From an uncultured Trueperaceae bacterium (lineage in GTDB: Bacteria > Deinococcota > Deinococci > Deinococcales > Trueperaceae), in assembly GCA_937907415.1 (NCBI GenBank), contig CALCHY010000227.1, forward strand, positions 23,644 to 87,643: a DNA stretch of 64,000 bases, in the 5' to 3' direction. This document shows positions 62,200 to 64,000 of this stretch, one piece after another. How positions within the stretch are numbered: position 1 is the stretch's first letter; the number at the start of each line of letters is the position of its first letter. The notes beneath the pieces are model-generated. The model searched no databases and was not told the DNA's origin. It saw only the letters and a program-made list of their open reading frames with translations. The position numbers and the translations under genes were made by a program.

Positions 62200-63678
62200 A
62201 TGCACGACTTAGAGGTGGGGGAGCGCCGCAGCGCGCTCGTTGTGGTTCATGGCATCGGCAAGCAAGCGCCTTTGAGGACTCTCGGCACCTTCGCGCAGGG
62301 CCTAACCAGGGCTGCGGCCTTGGCTGGGGCCGCCGCGCGACCCGCTAAGTTGCTGACCGTGCCGCTCGGTGGGCGCCTGCGTCCAGCCGTGCGCCTCGAG
62401 TGGGAGGGGAGCACCCTCGACGTCATCGAGTACCACTGGGCGGAGTACTCGGTGGGGCGGCTCGGCGCCTGGGAGGCGTTCACCTGGCTGCTGGCGGTGA
62501 GCGTGGCCGGCCTCGACTTCAGGCGCCAAGTGCCGTACCTGGCGCACGCGGCGTCGGGTAGGAAGCTCGCGCGCGCCCTCGCCATGCAAGTGGTGCAGGT
62601 GGCCGCGCTGGCCGCTGGCGCCGCGGCGCTCCTCTTGGCCTTGCTCACGGTGCTCGCGCGGGCGGACGCCGCACTCGCCGCCATTGGGGCCGCCGGTAGG
62701 GCGTTGCCTCAACCAAGCATCGGCGAGGCGGCACTGCTCCTTGCCCTCGTGTGCCTCACGGCCACTGCCGTTGCCCTAGGGCGGGACATGTTCCTCTCAG
62801 GGTGGGAGTCTGCGCGAGTCGCTAGACGCCACGCCGCGTTCGGCTCCGCCAGCGGCTGGCCTGGCATGTTCGGTAGTGCGTCGGGGGGTTGGCGCGGGCC
62901 AGCGCTGTTGGCGCTAGCGCTGGTCGTTGGCCTGGCCGCCTGGGCGGCGGCCCTTACTGCGCCACTCGTGGCGGAGTACGCGGCCGCTGGCGGTGGGCTG
63001 CTCGCCGAGCCCGGCGTTAGCCTCGGGCTGCTAGCCATCGCGGCGCTGGCGGTGGCGCGCAACTACCTCCTCACCCACGTCGCAGACATCGCCCTTTACG
63101 TGACGAGTGACCGCGTGTCTGCCCGCGCGCGCACGCGCCGCGCAGTGCTCGACGACGGCGAGGCCGTCGTGCGCGACCTCCTGCAGGCCGACTACCACGA
63201 GGTGTACTTGGCTGGGCACTCCCTTGGGAGCGTGATCGCGCTCGACGTTCTCGACCGTCTGGCGAGAGCGCCAGACGCCCACGCGGCCTCCGACCTTCGC
63301 CGCCTGCGCGGCCTCCTTACCTTCGGTTCGCCGCTCGACAAGGTCGCGTACTTCTTCAGACAACGACCTGGCGAGGACGAGGCGTTGCGCAGTCAATTGA
63401 TCTCGTTCCTCCACGGCGTGAGACGCAGGCCCGGTCTGCGCGACTACGGGCCGTACCAAGCCGCCCCTTACGCGCTTCCTTTCACGGACCTGCGTTGGTG
63501 GCAAGTACACGCTACCGGTGACCTGCTCTCAGACCGCCTGGACCATTACTACGTCGACGAGCGCGTGACGTTGCCGCTGCGCAACCCGCTGGCGGCCCAC
63601 GGCGCCTACTGGTCGAGCGACGCCTTCTTCCACGTCGCCTTGGCATGGCTGGGCCTTGGGGGCGCGGTGCTACGCTGA
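62200..63678 (+). CDS. Membrane-embedded alpha/beta hydrolase
   Basis: The 492-residue protein begins with a lipase-like oxyanion motif ([20 protein letters not shown]). About five hydrophobic helices (residues 120-300) then interrupt the fold, which resumes with the nucleophile elbow [21 protein letters not shown] and [13 protein letters not shown] candidate catalytic Asp is in [15 protein letters not shown], with His in [18 protein letters not shown]. Likely a membrane-bound lipase/esterase; substrate unknown. TATCGT (62189-62194) ends 5 nt before the ATG. Confidence 0.8.
   Translation: MHDLEVGERRSALVVVHGIGKQAPLRTLGTFAQGLTRAAALAGAAARPAKLLTVPLGGRLRPAVRLEWEGSTLDVIEYHWAEYSVGRLGAWEAFTWLLAVSVAGLDFRRQVPYLAHAASGRKLARALAMQVVQVAALAAGAAALLLALLTVLARADAALAAIGAAGRALPQPSIGEAALLLALVCLTATAVALGRDMFLSGWESARVARRHAAFGSASGWPGMFGSASGGWRGPALLALALVVGLAAWAAALTAPLVAEYAAAGGGLLAEPGVSLGLLAIAALAVARNYLLTHVADIALYVTSDRVSARARTRRAVLDDGEAVVRDLLQADYHEVYLAGHSLGSVIALDVLDRLARAPDAHAASDLRRLRGLLTFGSPLDKVAYFFRQRPGEDEALRSQLISFLHGVRRRPGLRDYGPYQAAPYALPFTDLRWWQVHATGDLLSDRLDHYYVDERVTLPLRNPLAAHGAYWSSDAFFHVALAWLGLGGAVLR
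63671..63676 (+). promoter_or_regulatory. -10 element TACGCT of trmFO (leaderless)
   Basis: TACGCT overlaps the last codons of the hydrolase gene and ends 7 nt before the trmFO ATG at 63684. Confidence 0.4.
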
Positions 63679-63683
63679 CGCGC

Positions 63684-64000
63684 ATGAACAGCAACCCCGC
63701 TCGCATCACTGTCGTCGGCGCAGGCATGGCTGGCAGCGAGGCCGCGCTGGCTGCCGCTCGTTTAGGAGTGGCAGTCGACCTCTACGAGATGCGCCCTGGC
63801 AAGTTGACGCCCGCCCACCACACCGGTGATTTCGCCGAGCTCGTCTGCTCGAACTCGTTCGGCGGCGAGAGCGAGAGCAACGCCAAGGGCCTCCTGCAGG
63901 CCGAGATGACGGCCGCGCGCGGGGTGATCATGACCAACGCGCTCGCCAACCGCGTTCCTGCTGGCGGCGCGCTCGCGGTGGACCGCGAGGCGTTCTCAGC
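63684..64000 (+). CDS. trmFO: tRNA (uracil54-C5)-methyltransferase TrmFO (partial, runs off the window end)
   Basis: TrmFO makes m5U54 (ribothymidine) in tRNA using methylene-THF and FAD. The visible 105 codons have [19 protein letters not shown] (FAD site), [37 protein letters not shown] and [15 protein letters not shown], all TrmFO signatures. The start is the ATG at 63684, 5 nt after the hydrolase stop. Confidence 0.95.
   Translation, partial: MNSNPARITVVGAGMAGSEAALAAARLGVAVDLYEMRPGKLTPAHHTGDFAELVCSNSFGGESESNAKGLLQAEMTAARGVIMTNALANRVPAGGALAVDREAFS

Noticed and set aside
1..64000. Insertion sequences, prophage or other mobile elements
   Set aside because: No transposase, integrase, terminal inverted repeats or target duplications were seen in any gap, and gene order is ordinary chromosomal.

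Overview
The window is a GC-rich, gene-dense bacterial chromosome segment with about 64 protein genes. There is no rRNA, tRNA, CRISPR array, phage or insertion sequence that I can support. The gene set points to Deinococcota, and a relative of Truepera is my best guess. Three things suggest this. First, a 928-residue protein has one N-terminal SLH domain, a long coiled coil and a C-terminal beta-barrel ending in Phe, the architecture of Deinococcus-Thermus outer-membrane SlpA-type proteins. Second, the envelope is diderm (that protein plus Lnt). Third, many genes have a TANNNT -10 element only 5-9 nt before the start codon, which implies leaderless mRNAs as described for Deinococcus. The taxonomic call is inference.

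Layout. 1-1094 (minus): 5' part of a U32 peptidase gene. 1.2-13.7 kb (plus): rplU-rpmA-obgE, yqeK-LCP-rsfS-yraN-trpF, a non-coding stretch with five DnaA boxes (7.1-7.4 kb), cupin plus acyl-CoA carboxylase, a BatA-like VWA protein with rodA, a SufT-like gene and an orphan. 13.7-15.1 kb (minus): thyX-rlmH. 15.1-18.3 kb: the SLH protein with a long structured leader and a strong terminator. 18.4-21.3 kb: lipid kinase, beta-helix acyltransferase, rhomboid protease, hpf. 21.4-26.1 kb: HxlR regulator, then on the minus strand a UvrD/PcrA helicase and minD-minE-pseudo-receiver. 26.1-31.2 kb: HAD phosphatase, mnmD and its FAD oxidase partner, enolase-superfamily enzyme. 31.2-38.9 kb (minus): ndh, serine dehydratase subunits, HU, acyltransferase, membrane protein, uvrA. 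39.1-45.4 kb (plus): small membrane protein, UPF0173 hydrolase, Ser/Thr kinase, sufCBD plus a Rieske protein. 45.4-59.4 kb (mostly minus): ispF, DMT transporter, glycosyltransferase, acs, trkAH, M20 peptidase-lnt, a TPR/RG-tail protein, a diguanylate cyclase, a SpoU methyltransferase, a TPR protein. 59.6-64 kb: membrane protein, secreted DUF3298 protein, membrane-embedded alpha/beta hydrolase, and the 5' end of trmFO.

Themes. Ribosome assembly and RNA modification recur (L21, L27, Obg, RsfS, RlmH, MnmD, MnmC-type oxidase, SpoU, TrmFO, Hpf, U32). So do envelope construction (SLH protein, LCP, RodA, Lnt, lipid kinase, acyltransferases), Fe-S assembly (SufCBD, SufT-like, Rieske), cell division (MinDE) and DNA repair (UvrA, UvrD/PcrA).

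The items most worth a second look are the DnaA-box cluster away from dnaA, the degenerate receiver protein coupled to minDE, the leader of the SLH gene, the rhomboid gene that appears to start at CTG, and the widespread leaderless promoters.
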